59,807 nucleotides of DNA from CAYMEV01 sp964431655 [NCBI: uncultured bacterium] (GTDB lineage Bacteria; CAYMEV01): positions 10,214 to 70,020 of the forward strand of contig CAYSKJ010000002.1 in the NCBI GenBank assembly GCA_964431655.1. The letters are read 5' to 3'. Of this stretch, positions 44,434-54,600 are shown one piece after another. Under the pieces are notes generated by a model. The model was not told the origin of the DNA. It saw nothing but the letters and a program-made list of their open reading frames with translations, and ran no database searches. Position numbers and translations under genes: made by a program. The stretch's first letter is position 1; each line of letters starts with the position of its first letter.

Positions 44434-46404
44434 ATGAGCGGAAACGAAAGGCCTGAATTCCCAAAGAAGGCCGTTATAACCGGAGGGATGCCCTATGGCA
44501 ATAAAGAGCTGCACTTTGGTCATGTCGGCGGCATGTATGTCCATGCGGATTTTTTTGCACGCTTTTTGAGGGACAGGATCGGAAGGGACAATGTAATATT
44601 CGTGTCAGGAACAGACTGCTACGGTTCACCCATTCTTGAAGACTGGAGGCTCCAGGTTGAAAACGGTTTGTTTTCTGGGACTATACAGGAATTTGTAGAA
44701 ATAAATCATATTAAGCAGTCCGATGTCCTGAACAAATACCAGATATCCCTTAATCTTTTCGGGGCATCGGGTATAGGACGGCCAGGGGAAATACACGCCG
44801 GACTTTGTTCAGAGTTCTTCATCAGGCTTAAAGAGAAAGGCTGGCTGATCAAGAAAGAAATGCCCCAGTTCTATGATCCTGAAAAGGAATGCTTCCTTAA
44901 CGGCAGGCAGGTTATCGGGCAGTGCCCTATTGATGGATGCCGGTCAGAAAGGGGTTATGCAGACGAATGTTCCCTGGGTCACCAGTATGACCCATCGGAG
45001 CTCATAAATCCAAAAAGCACGCTCTCCGGGAAAACGCCCATAATGAAAAACTCTGTCAACTACTACCTTGACCTGTTCAGGTTCCGCGATGAGCTTGAGA
45101 AATTCATCCAGAGGGAAAACGACAAACCCGGGGCAAGAGTTTTTTACATATCAGCCCTGAGAGAATTTTTTGAACCCCCTGCAATCCATGTAAAAAAGAA
45201 CTACCTGGAGGACCTTGAAAAGATAAGGGAAAAACTCCCCTGCCACAGTTTCCAGGAGGGCACAAAAAAATCCTTCAAGCTTGTTTTTGACAGGCTGGAA
45301 GACCGGGAAAAGGCCTGCTCAATACTTACTGAAAACAGGATATTCTTCAGGAACAGCAAAACCCTGGTGCCCTTCAGGCTTACAGGGAACATAGAGTGGG
45401 GCGTTCCGGTCCCCGGCGAGGAAAACCTTACCTTCTGGGTCTGGCCGGAATCCATCTGGGCTCCCATTTCTTTCACAGCCGCATATCTTGAAAGCATGGG
45501 AATAAACGGCAAAGAGTGGGAAAAATGGTGGAAGGCCAGGGATGTTAAGATATACCAGTTCATCGGGGAAGATAATATATATTTTTACGGCATAGCAGGC
45601 ATGGCCATGTTCATGGGCGATCACAGCAATTCACCCTCCTTTGATCCAGAGGATAATGAGCTTCAGATTCCCCGGCTCATTGCAAACAACCACATACTGT
45701 TTCTCGATAAAAAGGCCAGCAGTTCAGGAAAGATAAAGCCTCCCATGGCCGGAGACCTGCTCAGCTATTATACCTCGGACCAGCTGAGGGCTCATTTCCT
45801 TTCCCTGGGGCTCGGAATAAGAAGCATTGGCTTCAGGCCCAAGCCCTTCAATCCTTCAGCACAGGAAAATGACGGTGATCCGGTCCTGAAAGAGGGCAAT
45901 CTTCTCAGCAATGTCCTTAACAAGGCTGTAAGATCATGCTTTTATTCAATACAGAAGTATTTTGGCAATAAAATCCCTGTGGGTAAAATCAGCCCCGGGA
46001 TAAAACAAGAATCCGACCAGGCCATACTGGACTTCGAGCAGGCTGTATACCGGCATGAATTCCACCAGGCTGTGGCAGTATTGGACGGCTATATCAGGAA
46101 TATAACAAGGTTCTGGGCCCATAATACCAGAGATATTGACAGGGCCCTGGAGGACAGCACCCTGCGGCAGACAGTCATAGATACCTTCCACATGGTCAGG
46201 GTATCGGCAGTCCTGGTTCATCCCATTGCTCCCTCAGGCTCGGAGATGATAAGGGAATACCTAAATTTCGGGGATGATTTCTTCAGCTGGGACCATATAT
46301 TTCAGGATTTATACTTCTTCATGCCCGACCCGGAAAACCATGAAGTAAAATTCCTGGAACCCAGGGTTGATTTTTTTGAAAAACACCCGAGTCAGCTGAA
46401 ATAA
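44434..46404 (+). CDS. metG: Divergent methionyl-tRNA synthetase
   Basis: A class I synthetase of 656 residues. HFGH at 27-30 is the first signature, preceded by TGGMPYGNKELH. A zinc-knuckle insert has CPIDGC and ADECSLG, followed by LINPKSTLSG. The Rossmann core continues with FWVWPESIWAPISF and FIGEDNIYFYGIAG. The second signature is K427-A-S-S-S431 in DKKASSSGKIK, not KMSKS. The helical C-terminal domain (about 500-640) holds the anticodon region; no C-terminal tRNA-binding EMAP domain is seen. No second MetRS is in the window. It could be the sole MetRS or a paralogue with another role. Confidence 0.85.
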   Translation: MSGNERPEFPKKAVITGGMPYGNKELHFGHVGGMYVHADFFARFLRDRIGRDNVIFVSGTDCYGSPILEDWRLQVENGLFSGTIQEFVEINHIKQSDVLNKYQISLNLFGASGIGRPGEIHAGLCSEFFIRLKEKGWLIKKEMPQFYDPEKECFLNGRQVIGQCPIDGCRSERGYADECSLGHQYDPSELINPKSTLSGKTPIMKNSVNYYLDLFRFRDELEKFIQRENDKPGARVFYISALREFFEPPAIHVKKNYLEDLEKIREKLPCHSFQEGTKKSFKLVFDRLEDREKACSILTENRIFFRNSKTLVPFRLTGNIEWGVPVPGEENLTFWVWPESIWAPISFTAAYLESMGINGKEWEKWWKARDVKIYQFIGEDNIYFYGIAGMAMFMGDHSNSPSFDPEDNELQIPRLIANNHILFLDKKASSSGKIKPPMAGDLLSYYTSDQLRAHFLSLGLGIRSIGFRPKPFNPSAQENDGDPVLKEGNLLSNVLNKAVRSCFYSIQKYFGNKIPVGKISPGIKQESDQAILDFEQAVYRHEFHQAVAVLDGYIRNITRFWAHNTRDIDRALEDSTLRQTVIDTFHMVRVSAVLVHPIAPSGSEMIREYLNFGDDFFSWDHIFQDLYFFMPDPENHEVKFLEPRVDFFEKHPSQLK

Positions 46405-46553
46405 CCTTGAACAACTGAATCATGGAAAATTTAAGTTCAAGTATTGCATGGATTTTATTCTTCACGGCTTTTTCCTTTTTATTCTGAGCTTTTATGGTAT
46501 CCTGGTAAAGGCTTTCTGCATGACCTTAAATATTTAAAGCCGGAGGAATAACA

Positions 46554-47864
46554 TTGAGAAAGACTGTTATTATATTTGCTGTCCTATTTTTATCTGCCAT
46601 AGCAATATATAAATTCCTTTTTTATGAAAATAAGCCGAACATGAATATCATATACATTGTATCCGACTGCCTGAGGGCTGACCGCCTCGGCCAAAACACC
46701 TACCAAAGAGATATTACTCCCTTCCTTGATAAAATCGCCCTCAAAGGAACCAGTATTAAAAACACCTATGCCCACAGTTCATGGACTCTTCCCTCAATGG
46801 TCTCACACCTGACAGGAATAAACCCGACAGCTGCATACAAGCTGTCTTATGGGGTTTCTTCCGATCTGAATTTTATTTCTGAGATACTGTCCGATAAAGG
46901 CTATAACACCTATATGATATCCGCAAGCCCTTTGCTGACCAGAAAGTGGAATTTTATCCAGGGCTTTGATGTTTATGAGTACATAGACAGCCGTGACGGC
47001 AGGGATGTCAACGCTATGATAAGCGAACTGCTTAGCAAGGGTATTGAAGAGCCGTTTTTCCTTTATATCCATTATATGGATCCCCACACACCCTATTACC
47101 CTCCCGAAGAATTCCTTGAAAAAATTAATCCTTCAGCCCAAGACATCAGCATCAGGTTTGACAACCTTAAAAACCACGGTCTTTCCCAGGATGAACTCCA
47201 GGCCGGCATAGACAGTTATGACGGTGAGGTTCTATATCAGGACCACCTCATATCCCAGATATATAACCTGATTAACAGGAATACTGATAATAAAAATTTA
47301 TATGTAATTACTGCCGACCACGGCGATGAGTTTTCAGAGCACGGCGGTACCGGACATGGAGTCACCCTCTACAATGAGGTAATAAAAGTACCCCTGGTAA
47401 TTCACAGCCCGGGAATTGTACCGGAAGGCCTTGAGATTGAACGCCCGGCCCAGGTTATTGACATTGTGCCTACAATACTGGATATTTGCAGCATAGGCTA
47501 CGATGAGCATAAATATGAGGGCTCTTCTATTTTTTCAGATAGCAGGGGCAGTTTTGAGTCCTTCGCTGTTCTGTGGAAAACCGCCGATCCCTGCGCGAGC
47601 ATAATCAGCGAAGACTGGAAGTACATACACATCTTTGAAGGCGAAGACCATGAGCTTTACAATCTGAAGGATGACCCCGGGGAACAGGACAATCTGATTG
47701 AAGTTTTCCCCGGTATTGCAGAAAATCTAAAAGGCCGTCTGCTGGACTACAACGAAGAGAATGCAGGAATTTATGATTACCCGGATCCTTTGGGGGCACA
47801 TAAAAAAGGCAGTGATGAAACCAGGCTGGAGGAAAGGATAAAAGCCCTGGGATATATACTGTAA
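46554..47864 (+). CDS. Membrane-anchored sulfatase-family hydrolase (TTG start)
   Basis: A 436-residue alkaline-phosphatase-superfamily enzyme. An uncleaved helix or signal peptide spans residues 4-23. Metal ligands appear in YIVSDCLRADRLG (D38) and ITADHGDEFSEHG, with a later GHG. The nucleophile position is Thr78 in SSWTLPSM, not the Cys of CxPxR, so formylglycine maturation is not expected. This subtype may act on phosphoesters or phosphoethanolamine and not on sulfate. The start is a TTG with GGAGG seven bases upstream. The 199-base gap to the convergent lipoprotein gene shows nothing convincing. Confidence 0.87.
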   Translation: MRKTVIIFAVLFLSAIAIYKFLFYENKPNMNIIYIVSDCLRADRLGQNTYQRDITPFLDKIALKGTSIKNTYAHSSWTLPSMVSHLTGINPTAAYKLSYGVSSDLNFISEILSDKGYNTYMISASPLLTRKWNFIQGFDVYEYIDSRDGRDVNAMISELLSKGIEEPFFLYIHYMDPHTPYYPPEEFLEKINPSAQDISIRFDNLKNHGLSQDELQAGIDSYDGEVLYQDHLISQIYNLINRNTDNKNLYVITADHGDEFSEHGGTGHGVTLYNEVIKVPLVIHSPGIVPEGLEIERPAQVIDIVPTILDICSIGYDEHKYEGSSIFSDSRGSFESFAVLWKTADPCASIISEDWKYIHIFEGEDHELYNLKDDPGEQDNLIEVFPGIAENLKGRLLDYNEENAGIYDYPDPLGAHKKGSDETRLEERIKALGYIL

Positions 47865-48063
47865 ATCCTTATGCTCCAGGGAACAAAAATCTATTAATGC
47901 CTAATCTGCAATACCTGGTGAAGATATATATGATGGCTTTGCAACAGAAAGGGCAGAAATCTCTGAGTCCCTGACTGTTATTACCTATACGTTTTTCCCC
48001 GGTATTTTCTGGCCCGGCCTATAGCTTATGACACCGGTGATGCCCTTAAAATACCAAAATCTG

Positions 48064-48603
48064 TCATTTGACTGTTTCCCATGCCCTTATACCGCCTTTA
48101 AGACGTACAGGCTTCATATCATATACCTGTCTGAGCATTTCAAGGTAGGGATATTTGCCATCGTAGGCATACCATCCGTCATTGGTGTAATTATAGTGTA
48201 TATATTCCCAGACTGCAGTCCGGTCAATCACCCAGCCTTCCGGTATCCTGAAGAGAAAAACCGGCCCCAGTGAGCTGTCCTCAGGGAAATACACTATTGC
48301 CAGGTCAGAAACAATAAAGGTTCTGGTTTTTGTATCAAATTTGTCTGCGGTATCTTTGTACCTTTCTGACCTTTTAATCTCAGAACCCCTTTCCCTCCAT
48401 CTTTTGTCAAAAATAGGCAGGTCATAGCAGTAGAGGCCCTGCTTCATAAGGTCAAGCTCAAGCCTTACTGACTTCTCAGGGGAAGGCTGGGGGACAAATA
48501 TCCCCTGCATCTCCTCTATACTGCAGATGCTGTTTCCCTTGCTGTCCAGACACCCGGAGGCAAGAAGAATCAAAGCCATTATCAGTATATATTTATTTAT
48601 CAT
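48064..48603 (-). CDS. Putative lipoprotein of unknown function
   Basis: A 179-residue protein with a lipoprotein signal peptide ending in the lipobox LASGC (Cys at 18). The mature part has no motif I recognise; it is rich in aromatic residues toward the C-terminus (HYNYTNDGWYAYDGKYPYLE). It is 27 bases downstream of the esterase-like lipoprotein and reads in the same direction, so the two may share a transcript. Upstream purines (AAAAGATGG) give only a weak ribosome binding site. Confidence 0.75.
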   Translation of the reverse strand: MINKYILIMALILLASGCLDSKGNSICSIEEMQGIFVPQPSPEKSVRLELDLMKQGLYCYDLPIFDKRWRERGSEIKRSERYKDTADKFDTKTRTFIVSDLAIVYFPEDSSLGPVFLFRIPEGWVIDRTAVWEYIHYNYTNDGWYAYDGKYPYLEMLRQVYDMKPVRLKGGIRAWETVK

Positions 48604-48630
48604 CCATCTTTTAGGCAGGCTGAATGAAGC

Positions 48631-49824
48631 CTACCACTCAACCTCATCATTATTTCTGACAATGCCTTCAGGAAACGGGTTATCCTTGCCAAAACAGTAT
48701 AGAGTGTCCATTTCTTCAATGATAACAGTGTTTTCATTTAAGGTGCCTTCAGCATTCAGAGCTTTTTTAATATCCAGGCCCAGATGCTCTGCAAGAAATG
48801 GATAAACGGCAGTTCTGCTGCTGAGTCCATAGCCGTGAATATCCTCATAAAGGTGAACATTTTTAATATTGTCTTCTTTATTGTACAGGCTGTAGATATA
48901 CTTTATATGAGGGCATTCTACAGCTGGGGTATTTTTTGTCCAGTCCCCAGAGACTGATACCAGGAGCATAGGTCTCGGGGCTGCACATGCGGCTATTTCT
49001 ACATTATTCGTCTGGAAATGTTCTGATTTATGAACCGGCATACCGCTTTCACATATACAGCCTCCAAAAAAATATGCTGAAACCATATCCACAGGTACTG
49101 AAACTGATACACGTTCATCCACTGCGGCAAGAAAGATTGCCTGGGTCGCTCCGCCTGAGGCACCGGTAATACCGATTCTTTCAGGGTCAGCACCCATGTA
49201 CAGGAGAAAGTCCAGACAGCGTATGCTGTTCCATAGCTGAAGTTTCAGCGTATCCGGATGCTCATGGCGCCATCCCAGCTCCTTCATCTGGCCGTACCCA
49301 ACCATATCATAGGATAACACCATAGCTCCCATCCTTGCAATAACTGCACAGCGCTTTTGGACATCCGGATGATAGCGTCCATACTCCCCGGGTTTTGTCC
49401 AGTGCCCGTGGGGGCTTAAAACCCCTGCCATCCGGCCTTCATGATCAATGGGAACATAGAGGCTTCCTGTTACATAAACCCCAGGCAGGCTCTGAAAAGC
49501 CACATTCTGAACATAATAACCGTAATAATTCATCCTATCGCTGAATACAGGCTTAAAAGGGCATTTATCAGGAAATATTTCAAGGCCGGCCCCCTTAAGG
49601 ATATGGTTCCGTATATCCTCCGATCGCCTTTCCCATTCACTGGAAGTGGTATAGGCTGTTTTCATACAGGAAAGGAATTCCCTGCCCTGGTCCTCGGTGA
49701 AGTAAAAGCCTGAACAGAGATCAGGATTGTCCGTTTCTAACGGGTTTCTGGCGGTTTTAATGCAGCATGCAAACATCAGGACCGCCGAAAGGCATATAAA
49801 AAGGAGAGTTATATCTTTCCCCAA
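48631..49824 (-). CDS. Lipoprotein alpha/beta-hydrolase (acetyl-xylan-esterase-like)
   Basis: A hydrolase of about 397 residues. I place the start at a TTG at 49824, with GGAGG five bases upstream, giving a compact lipoprotein signal ending in LMFAC. The longer ATG start at 49836 lacks a ribosome binding site and would contain that GGAGG. The nucleophile Ser lies in GITGASGGATQ; SPHGHW and DMVGYGQM precede it, as in acetyl-xylan-esterase and dienelactone-hydrolase-like enzymes; DIHGYG near 345 probably supplies the His. It likely removes acyl groups from polysaccharides or related esters at the cell envelope; the substrate is inferred from the family only. Confidence 0.83.
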   Translation of the reverse strand: MGKDITLLFICLSAVLMFACCIKTARNPLETDNPDLCSGFYFTEDQGREFLSCMKTAYTTSSEWERRSEDIRNHILKGAGLEIFPDKCPFKPVFSDRMNYYGYYVQNVAFQSLPGVYVTGSLYVPIDHEGRMAGVLSPHGHWTKPGEYGRYHPDVQKRCAVIARMGAMVLSYDMVGYGQMKELGWRHEHPDTLKLQLWNSIRCLDFLLYMGADPERIGITGASGGATQAIFLAAVDERVSVSVPVDMVSAYFFGGCICESGMPVHKSEHFQTNNVEIAACAAPRPMLLVSVSGDWTKNTPAVECPHIKYIYSLYNKEDNIKNVHLYEDIHGYGLSSRTAVYPFLAEHLGLDIKKALNAEGTLNENTVIIEEMDTLYCFGKDNPFPEGIVRNNDEVEW

Positions 49825-49862
49825 GCCTTCCTCCATGGCTCAAAATCGGAAAAATGACGGGA

Positions 49863-49895
49863 GTGAAGCAAAAAGAACCGTCCCTTCTGCTTCAC
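49863..49895 (-). terminator. Hairpin element after etfA, related to the repeats at 20422-20499
   Basis: An imperfect palindrome with arms GTGAAGCA and TGCTTCAC encloses GAAGGGACGGTTCTTT on the minus strand. It overlaps the etfA stop codon. The sequence matches both hairpins at 20431-20498 apart from a few changes. A terminator or REP-like role is likely. Confidence 0.55.
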
Positions 49896-50872
49896 TGCCT
49901 GAGCTTTTTCAGCTCCTCTATGAATACCGGGAGAAACTCGAACAAGTCATCTACGATGCCGTAGTCGCATATCTCAAAGATGGGCGCTTCGGGATCTTTG
50001 TTTACTGCAAGGATATACCTGGAAGGATTCATTCCGACCTGATGCTGGACAGCACCGCTTATCCCCAGGGCGATATAAAGGGTAGGAGCCACTATCTTTC
50101 CTGTCTGGCCTACCTGGTTTGAAAAGGATGCCCATCCCTGGTCTACTACCACCCTCGAAGCTCCAAGGCATGCCCTGCCATCAAAGAGGTCAATAAGCTC
50201 CCTGACCCTGGAGATATTCTCCCTCTCCTGGATGCCCCTTCCTACAGAAACCACTATATCTGCATCCTTGATATCAATACCCTTTGGCAGGCCTCCGTCA
50301 TGATCATCCAGGCCTTCGAATATCCAGTCTATGGAAGGGTTGACAAGCTCATACCCGGTTATCTGTATTTCTGATACACCGTCCCGGGCAGGCTTTACAG
50401 GAAAAGTCTTCTGCCTGAAGGATGCTGCAAAGGGTTTTTCAGCATTGATACCGGCAATGACTTTGTCGCCGTAGAAGGGCTTTTTTAAAATTATTTCATC
50501 ATCTATGCTGATACCCGTACAGTTTTCATAGAATTCACATCCCTTTTCAAAGGCTATGGAAGACAGTATACTATTGTTCCAGTCCGACGCTGTTCCGAAG
50601 TAGCTGTCATATTCCCGGTCCTTTACCAGTTCAGCCACTGTTGCCATGTGGTGTTCCGCCTGGCTGATATCCATCGGCACCTTCGGGATATAAAGACTGG
50701 CAACAGAATAGCCCTTAAGCATTTCTATCTGGTCATCATCCAGGATATCAGGGGAGTATGCAGTTACAGCCGTCTCCTTTCCGAAGGTATCCCTGATATG
50801 ACTTAAAATCTCAAAAACAGACTTTTTAATCTTTTTATCCGCGGTATCAATCAATAAAAATATTTCTTTCAT
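49892..50872 (-). CDS. etfA: Electron transfer flavoprotein, alpha subunit
   Basis: FAD-binding partner of EtfB, 326 residues. The C-terminal FAD domain is clear: VSVGRGIQ, LGASRVVVDQGW, VGQTGKIVAPTLYIALGI with SGAVQHQVGM, then APIFEICDYGIVDD. The N-terminal domain is the usual alpha/beta fold. The gene is the last of a five-gene run (nuoE, nuoF, fusion, etfB, etfA), 13 bases after etfB. No acyl-CoA dehydrogenase is adjacent. A ferredoxin domain is not fused to it. Confidence 0.95.
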   Translation of the reverse strand: MKEIFLLIDTADKKIKKSVFEILSHIRDTFGKETAVTAYSPDILDDDQIEMLKGYSVASLYIPKVPMDISQAEHHMATVAELVKDREYDSYFGTASDWNNSILSSIAFEKGCEFYENCTGISIDDEIILKKPFYGDKVIAGINAEKPFAASFRQKTFPVKPARDGVSEIQITGYELVNPSIDWIFEGLDDHDGGLPKGIDIKDADIVVSVGRGIQERENISRVRELIDLFDGRACLGASRVVVDQGWASFSNQVGQTGKIVAPTLYIALGISGAVQHQVGMNPSRYILAVNKDPEAPIFEICDYGIVDDLFEFLPVFIEELKKLRQ

Positions 50873-50885
50873 CTGATTTTTCCCC

Positions 50886-51653
50886 CTACATTACCTTGAT
50901 TTCTTCAGATATGATCCGGGCTATCCTCCTGGCAATATCGGGTCTTTCACCCTTAATCACCTCGGATTTCCTGCTGACGGAAGGCACTGAAAGGCTGTTG
51001 ACGCTGACAAGGGAGTTCATAAAGCTGTCATTGCCGACAGGTATTATATTCACCTGCTTTTTCTTTGCCTTCATGATATTCTTGAGCGACGGGTAGCGGG
51101 GTTCATTAAGACCCTTTTCACAGCATACAATAATAGGGGGCTTCCCCTTCCGAACTAACCTGCAGTTTTCAAATATTGATTTCATCTCGGCTGTACCGGT
51201 CTCCGGGTCATATTCAAAGGACACTGCCGACGGCATAACCCTGCAGTTAAGCTGTAAACCGAGGTAAAGGGGAAGAGAAGAGACATCATAATCAATGCTC
51301 TTCTTGCCTGTGAAGATAAATTCATAACCCTTATCCCCCATATTATCAGCAAATATCCTGGCAGAAGCTGTTTCTGATACATTATGCCAGCTGTTTGTTG
51401 AAAGCCTGAAGGCTTCATCAGCCCCTATACTAAGAGCCCATTTAAGCTGTTTGTCTGCTGTTTCAGGTCCGAGGCAGTAGACATCAACGGTTGAATCAGC
51501 TGTTTTTTCCTTCAGCCTCATGGCTTCTTCCACTGCATACTCGTCATAGGGGTTGACTATAAAATCTATGTCCCCCCGGTTTATATCCTTGTCCTGTATC
51601 CTCAGCCTGGCCTCTGTATCAGGCACACTCCTGATAATTGCCGCAATTTTCAT
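50886..51653 (-). CDS. etfB: Electron transfer flavoprotein, beta subunit
   Basis: A 255-residue AMP- or FAD-binding ETF subunit. Characteristic segments are VNPYDEYAVEEAMRLKE, CLGPETADKQLKWALSIGAD and the GKKSIDYDVSSLPLYL segment that resembles the ligand-binding loop. The basic recognition loop region near 195 reads EPRYPSLKNIMKAKKK, close to the family sequence. AAGGAGG lies five bases before the ATG, which overlaps the stop of the fusion gene (ATGA). Whether it is a bifurcating type cannot be decided by eye. Confidence 0.95.
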   Translation of the reverse strand: MKIAAIIRSVPDTEARLRIQDKDINRGDIDFIVNPYDEYAVEEAMRLKEKTADSTVDVYCLGPETADKQLKWALSIGADEAFRLSTNSWHNVSETASARIFADNMGDKGYEFIFTGKKSIDYDVSSLPLYLGLQLNCRVMPSAVSFEYDPETGTAEMKSIFENCRLVRKGKPPIIVCCEKGLNEPRYPSLKNIMKAKKKQVNIIPVGNDSFMNSLVSVNSLSVPSVSRKSEVIKGERPDIARRIARIISEEIKVM

Positions 51654-54600
51654 AATATCCTCCTTATCTGCCTGAGTTTATATTTTTTTATAAATTCATC
51701 CATTTTTACCTTCAATGTATTTGTCTGGTATATTTCCCTGGCCTGAATACCGCAGTCCTCAGATTCCAGCGGGCTTTCATCAGCCTGCTTGCCCTTTTCC
51801 AGCTCATCAAGAAGCATTTTGAGAATTTCTGTCCTGCTGTAGGAGGGCCGGTGGAAGGGAATACTTTCCAGCTTAAGACTGCTTTTGTCAAAAAGGGTAA
51901 AACTGCCGCTGTTATGGAAAAAGGGAGGCAGTTTTACATAAGGGTCCGGGGTGCCGGGATTAAACTCATCCAGGAAGAACCTGGCCTGAAGGCTGTCGGC
52001 AAAATCTTTAAGCCTGCTGTCAAGATAGGGATTTTCCCCGTAAAAAATCCCTGCAGAAATATCCCTGTCCAGCGGACTGTAAAATCCTGCATCATACAGC
52101 CCCTTTAAGTTTATGCCGTCGTCAAAAAGGTGAAGCCTGGCTTCTTTTGTACCCTCAAGAGCCATGCGGAGCATGTCGAGGAGAATAACAGCATTGACAC
52201 TGCAGTAATTGGCTGCCAGGGAAATCCTGCTGTGTTTTTCCAGGGCTTCTAGTATTTTCCCGGCATCCTGCTGTATCTTCCCGGAAACAGCCTTTGAGCC
52301 TGTATCCCTTATTGTCTGGTACCCGGGATGCAATGCAACTGACTCTTCAGCTCCAAGCTTCCTTAAAACGGTGTAGATCAGGATCTCCAGGTCTTTATCA
52401 CTTTCTGCATCCACAGTGTCAAAACCAGAGTTCCATATCCTTTCTGCATCTCCGCAAAGGACGATAATGTCCTTCTGCTGTGCTTTCATCCCCCTGAGAA
52501 TTACATCCATAACTGGATTGCCCTGATTCCTGTCGGGATTCAAAGCTATAACCAGGTCAGCCTCCTTTATGAGTTCAGGTTTCTGAGCATGGGCAAGGAC
52601 CTCCTTTGGTAAATAGGCACTAAGTATACCCGGTGACCTTATCCCCAGAGCGCGTGCGAGTTTTCTTAGGAGAACTCCTTCCTCATTGGTGGTGTAAGGA
52701 GAAAGATACAGGCCTGTCTTTTTACCCTTGATGGCTTTAATTTTATAAGCCATTTCTTTTATCTGCTCTTTCTGAATATCCCTTATATCCTGCTGTGTAT
52801 AATCTTCATGAAGCCTTGTAAGGCCGAACCTTCCCTTTAAGCACAGACTCCGGGGAGTGAGGGCATGATCTTCGGCCCGGATGCTTAAGGGGGTACCTGC
52901 CTTTGAAAGGTAGCTTATATTGCACAGGTTGGAGCATAATATGCAGTTGCTTTTATGGCTTTCAAAAACGAAGGGTCCGGGCATCCGGCTGGGATACTGC
53001 TCGCTGAGGGCTCCAACCGGGCAAATATCCAGACATTCTCCGCAGCTTATGCAGTCTGATTCAAGCAGAGGCCTGTCAAGTACCGGCTGTATCTCTGCAT
53101 TGAAGCCTCTTTTTGTAAAGCTTATAGCCCACACGCCCCTCACTTCATCGCAGACTCTAACGCATTTACCGCATAGTATGCATTTATTAAGCTCATAGTT
53201 TATAAATGGATGAACTTCTTTTAGGGGCTGGTCACGGAATTCAGCCCTGTTTTTGAAATCGCTCAGGTTAATTTTATGCTCGCCGGCATACTTCTTAAGA
53301 TCGCAGTCAAATACTGCCAGGCATCCGCAGCTAAGGCACCTGCCTGTTTCCTTAAAGATGTCTTCGGCCTTGAGTCCCAGCTCCACCTCCTGAAAAGAGC
53401 CTTCCCTGTCATTTAAGGGCAGTTCAGGCATAACAGCGCGTTTCCCTGCATTTTCAACCTCTGGTACATATTCTTTGTCAGAAAGGTTCTTTCGCAGGGA
53501 ATAGAAATCTCCCCTGTTTTCAATGAAGGCTTTTCCTGAAAGAAAGAGGGATATGCCGTTTGCTGCCTTTCTGCCTTCCGCGATAGCATTTATGGCTATC
53601 CACGGGCCTGTAACTATGTCCCCTCCCGCAAAGATTCCCGGGAGACTGGTCTGCAGGTTGTGCTCGTCAGCTTCAAAGGTATTCCATTTTGTATAAGCAA
53701 GCTTTTCCTCCAGTGGCTCATCTTCTTTCTGCCTGGCCAGCTTCAGAAAGGCCAGGTCTGTCTGCTGGCCTATGGCTGAGATAACCATATCGCATGCCAA
53801 AAGGTGTTCGCTGTTTTCCACAGGCACAGGCCTTCTTCTGCCTGAGGCATCAGGTTCTCCAAGCTCCATTTTTATGCAGTTCAGACCCAGGAATATGCCC
53901 TTGCTGTCAATTTCAGCTGAAACAGGTGCGGAAAGAAAATGCATCTCTACACCCTCTTTTTCAGCCTCTGCTATTTCCATATCATTAGCCGGCATCTCTT
54001 TTCTTGTCCTCCTGTAAAGAAGGATAACCTTGTCAGCGCCGAGCCTTAAAGCAGTTCTGGAACAGTCTATGGCAGTATTTCCTCCTCCGATTATCACCAC
54101 TTTTTTGCCCATGATTTCATAAACACCTTTTTCAAAATCCCGGAGAAATATTATCCCTTCCAGTATATCGGGATGCTCTTCGCCCTTTATCCTCATGGAT
54201 GTGCTTTTCTGGCTCCCTATGCCAATAAATACCGCATCAAAATCCCTTTTTAGGCTTTTCAGGGTAAAATCCCTGCCCCATTCCCGGCCGGTATGTATTT
54301 TCACACCCATATCGGTAATAAAAGATATTTCCTTTGCCAGTACATCCCTGGGAAGCCTGTAGGCGGGTATACCCCATCTGAGCATGCCCCCGGGCTCCGG
54401 CAGTCTTTCAAAAATCTCGCATTCAAAACCCTGCAGGCTGAGGTAATAGCCAGCAGAAAGGCCGGCAGGCCCTGCGCCGATAATAGCCACCCTTTTTCCA
54501 TTGGGCTTTTCAGGCTCTTTAATCTTTCTGTATCTGGATACCATGTCAATATCAGCGCAGTATCTTTTCAGGAAGTCTATTGCCAGGCCCTCATCCACAT

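Noticed and set aside
46422-46487. A 21-codon hydrophobic frame between metG and the sulfatase gene
   Set aside because: No ribosome binding site and no support beyond an open frame; short hydrophobic frames are common in AT-rich gaps.
47893-48006. A start-less plus-strand frame of about 35 codons after the sulfatase gene
   Set aside because: It reads like protein (GEDIYDGFATERAEISES) but has no start, no recognisable family and is too short to call a relic.
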